Shown one piece after another: positions 61,995-64,000 of a stretch of 64,000 nt of DNA (its first letter is position 1; the number at the start of each line of letters is the position of its first letter). The stretch comes from Sporocytophaga sp. (GTDB lineage Bacteria > Bacteroidota > Bacteroidia > Cytophagales > Cytophagaceae), in contig NZ_JAGHZZ010000006.1 of the NCBI RefSeq assembly GCF_017745095.1, positions 1 through 64,000 on the forward strand, in the 5' to 3' direction. Under the pieces are notes generated by a model. The model saw nothing but the letters and a program-made list of their open reading frames with translations, had not been told where the DNA came from and made no database searches. The position numbers and the translations under genes were made by a program.

Positions 61995-62648
61995 TTATCC
62001 TAAAGATTTAAGAGATGATATTGTAGCCTGTGGATCCTTAGAGTTAAATACAAAGCTTCCTGCAACCAGTACATTAGCTCCAGTATCCAGTAATTGCTTT
62101 GCATTTTTATCAGAAACACCACCATCGATTTCTATCAGGAAATTGGCTTTAGCTTCTGCTCTCATCTTATCCAGCTGTTTGATCTTTTCAAAGGTTCTGG
62201 TAATGAACTGTTGTCCTCCAAACCCGGGATTTACAGACATTATACAAACCAGATCAATGTCATTCAGTACGTTTTCCAAAACATTTACAGGAGTATGCGG
62301 ATTAATAGCCACACCAGCTTTACATCCTGCAGCATGAATCTGCTGAATAACTCTGTGAAGATGAGTGCAAGCTTCTGCATGAACACTGATATAAGCTGCT
62401 CCAGCATCTTTAAAAGCTTCAATATATTTCTCCGGTTGTACAATCATTAAATGCACATCGAGAGGTTTCTTAGCATGCTTATTGATGGCTGCACATACTG
62501 GCAAACCAAAAGAAATATTAGGAACAAAAACACCATCCATTATATCAACGTGGAACCAGTCAGCCTGGCTTTCATTAATCATGGTAACATCTCTTTGCAG
62601 GTTTGCAAAATCAGCAGAAAGAACTGAAGGGGCTATAATCGGTTTCAT
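61995..62648 (-). CDS. rpe: ribulose-phosphate 3-epimerase
   Basis: 217 aa TIM barrel. It interconverts ribulose 5-phosphate and xylulose 5-phosphate in the pentose phosphate pathway. Metal ligands and catalytic Asp are visible: IAPSVLSADFANL, WFHVDIMDGVFVPNISFG, DVHLMIVQP, SVNPGFGGQ and EIDGGVSDKN. Length is typical. It is flanked on the same strand by the protease gene (53 bp upstream) and the TonB receptor (31 bp downstream). Confidence 0.97.
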   Translation of the reverse strand: MKPIIAPSVLSADFANLQRDVTMINESQADWFHVDIMDGVFVPNISFGLPVCAAINKHAKKPLDVHLMIVQPEKYIEAFKDAGAAYISVHAEACTHLHRVIQQIHAAGCKAGVAINPHTPVNVLENVLNDIDLVCIMSVNPGFGGQQFITRTFEKIKQLDKMRAEAKANFLIEIDGGVSDKNAKQLLDTGANVLVAGSFVFNSKDPQATISSLKSLG

Positions 62649-62701
62649 ATGACCACAAATATAAATAAAATGAAAGGATGTTAACTTAAAGAAAAACGTA
62701 T

Positions 62702-64000
62702 TTATTGAAGGATAATTCTTATTACCTGATTTGCACTAATACTATTTAGCACTAGGATATATACACCTCTCTGAATGTCACCGGGAAATGTTATCTGATT
62801 TATTTTTTCTGCCTTTGATAAAGTTTTGGCAAATATTTTTTTACCTGTTAAATCAAATAATTCAGCCTGCACATCATTGCTGACTAAATCATTTTCAATA
62901 ATGAGTTTTACTTCTCCAGGAATAGATACCGGATTTGGGAAAAGTCCGGCAATCACTGTATCTGCGCTTGAAAAGGCTATGGCTTTTTCAAAGTTAGGAA
63001 TTCCAAATCCGTATTGAAAATCAGGGTTCTCTGCTTTTGAGGCTGTTTTTTTCAAAGCATCTGTAATTTCTTTATTAGAAAGGTCAGGTCTGGCCTGCCA
63101 AAGACATGCAACCAGTCCTGCCACTAGAGGACAAGAAAATGAAGTGCCATTGGTAGTTGAAAATGAATTATCCGGATTCCCCGCATATACTCCTGCCCCC
63201 ATTGCTGTCAGGTCTGGTTTTATTCTGCCATCTGCCGAAGGGCCAACCGAACTGAAGCTAGCATAATTTTTTGTTGAATTGACAGCTCCTATAGTAAGAA
63301 CTGAAGGTCCGTCAGCTGGCGCTGATACATATTTCCATGATTTGTTTCCTTCATTGCCTGCGCTGTTCACCACAATCATTCCCTTTGCAAAGGCCGTCTC
63401 AGCAGCCTTTGTCACCACAGTGGACTTCCCATCCATATCTGCATAGGTGTGATCCTGCGCCGGAAAATCAAATGTATTATATCCTAATGAGCTTGAAATG
63501 ATATCAGCACCTGCACTGTCGGCATATTCTGCTGCCAAGAGCCAGTTATACTCTTCCAGAATCGTTTCTGAAAAATCGTTTTCTGTTCTCAACAATAAAA
63601 AAGAAGCATTATAAGCGGGACCTACAATTTTACCCTCTTCAAAACCTGCAAGCACCGATAATACATTCACTCCATGATTTCCATCATCATATACATTCTC
63701 TTCTCCCGAAACAAAATCATATGTGCCTATAATTTTTTCACCCTGAAATAAATGATTGAAAAATGTAAGTGTATTGGCATTTAAAAAACCATTATCCAAA
63801 ACTGCTATAAGCTTACCTGCTCCTGAATACCCTGCAGCATGTATAGCAGGAACTCCAATCATAGCGTTTTGAGTCAGTGAAGGGCCATAGTCAATAGAAG
63901 AAGATGAAGATTGTTGATGAACCGAGGATGAAACAGAAGAAAGCCTTAATGGATTAGAAACTTCTTCAGCTGGTTGAAGATACTCTACTGATTTAACAAA
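62702..64000 (-). CDS. subtilisin-like (S8) protease with T9SS sorting domain, N terminus outside window
   Basis: The frame stays open from the ATG at 63862 through 46 further codons to the window edge (visible start FVKSVEYLQPAEEVS), so the true start lies beyond 64000. Counting from 63862, the catalytic triad is Asp23 (AVLDNGF), His63 (GNHGVNV) and Ser241 (NGTSFSCP), with oxyanion Asn170 (SAGNEG). The last 80 residues are a sorting domain (IAGLFPNPVSIPGEVKL, ending VIRIILQ). It should be secreted by T9SS. The Ser-rich stretch just before the visible triad probably belongs to a propeptide linker. Confidence 0.9.
   Translation of the reverse strand, partial: FVKSVEYLQPAEEVSNPLRLSSVSSSVHQQSSSSSIDYGPSLTQNAMIGVPAIHAAGYSGAGKLIAVLDNGFLNANTLTFFNHLFQGEKIIGTYDFVSGEENVYDDGNHGVNVLSVLAGFEEGKIVGPAYNASFLLLRTENDFSETILEEYNWLLAAEYADSAGADIISSSLGYNTFDFPAQDHTYADMDGKSTVVTKAAETAFAKGMIVVNSAGNEGNKSWKYVSAPADGPSVLTIGAVNSTKNYASFSSVGPSADGRIKPDLTAMGAGVYAGNPDNSFSTTNGTSFSCPLVAGLVACLWQARPDLSNKEITDALKKTASKAENPDFQYGFGIPNFEKAIAFSSADTVIAGLFPNPVSIPGEVKLIIENDLVSNDVQAELFDLTGKKIFAKTLSKAEKINQITFPGDIQRGVYILVLNSISANQVIRIILQ

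Noticed and set aside
1-64000. tRNA or rRNA genes
   Set aside because: I looked for cloverleaf T-loop strings and conserved rRNA segments and found none, though a covariance-model scan would be decisive.

Overview
The window is chromosomal DNA from a Bacteroidota species, most probably a Cytophagales-type gliding or soil bacterium (Sporocytophaga/Cytophaga-like; the genus is inference). The evidence is low GC, TonB-dependent receptors, several proteins with type IX secretion (T9SS) C-terminal sorting domains, a DUF7619-type surface protein, AraC and Crp regulators of Bacteroidota type, a topoisomerase I with a Lys/Ala tail, and few Shine-Dalgarno sites.

Layout. 0-7.8 kb is accessory: a REP-associated tyrosine transposase (RAYT) between inverted hairpins, other REP-like palindromes, orphan hypothetical genes, an Xre regulator divergent from a single-domain response regulator, a YihY/BrkB membrane protein between direct copies of a dispersed repeat, a 12-copy 21-bp tandem array of hairpins, and a tandemly duplicated small gene. 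7.8-19.3 kb is rich in surface proteins: a 773-aa T9SS cargo, a methyltransferase/AraC pair, a 406-aa orphan protein, a collagen-like protein paired with a mini T9SS protein, and a serine hydrolase with five N-terminal repeats and a sorting domain. The 406-aa gene and the hydrolase share an approximately 84-bp upstream module. 19.6-31 kb has a HipA-like kinase/DUF3037 pair, a membrane PAS protein with no kinase domain, an epimerase and Crp regulator, an RND efflux pair, and a fatty-acid-hydroxylase operon with two micro-proteins. 31.4-36.2 kb has a TonB receptor behind a perfect 12-bp inverted repeat, convergent with PhzF, gamma-glutamylcyclotransferase-like and nitroreductase-like genes.

37-64 kb is mostly housekeeping: citrate synthase, prephenate dehydrogenase, Tex, a TraB/GumN protein, a SixA-like phosphatase, topoisomerase I, sirtuin, MenC/SDR and a VIT-family transporter. 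A carotenoid oxygenase-cyclase-Rid cluster and four tiny secreted, extremely basic proteins are interspersed. The window ends in a seven-gene minus-strand run: subtilase (cut by the window edge), Rpe, TonB receptor, LpoB-like lipoprotein, COG3014-like TPR lipoprotein, small basic secreted protein and Dph6-like PP-loop enzyme.

I saw no rRNA, tRNA, CRISPR array, prophage or complete composite transposon. No canonical defence island is evident. The most unusual structures are the 21-bp hairpin array, the shared upstream module, the small polybasic secreted family, the decayed sorting-domain copy beside the hydrolase gene, and several enzyme-family members lacking a signature residue (sirtuin, CMD, Rid, SDR).
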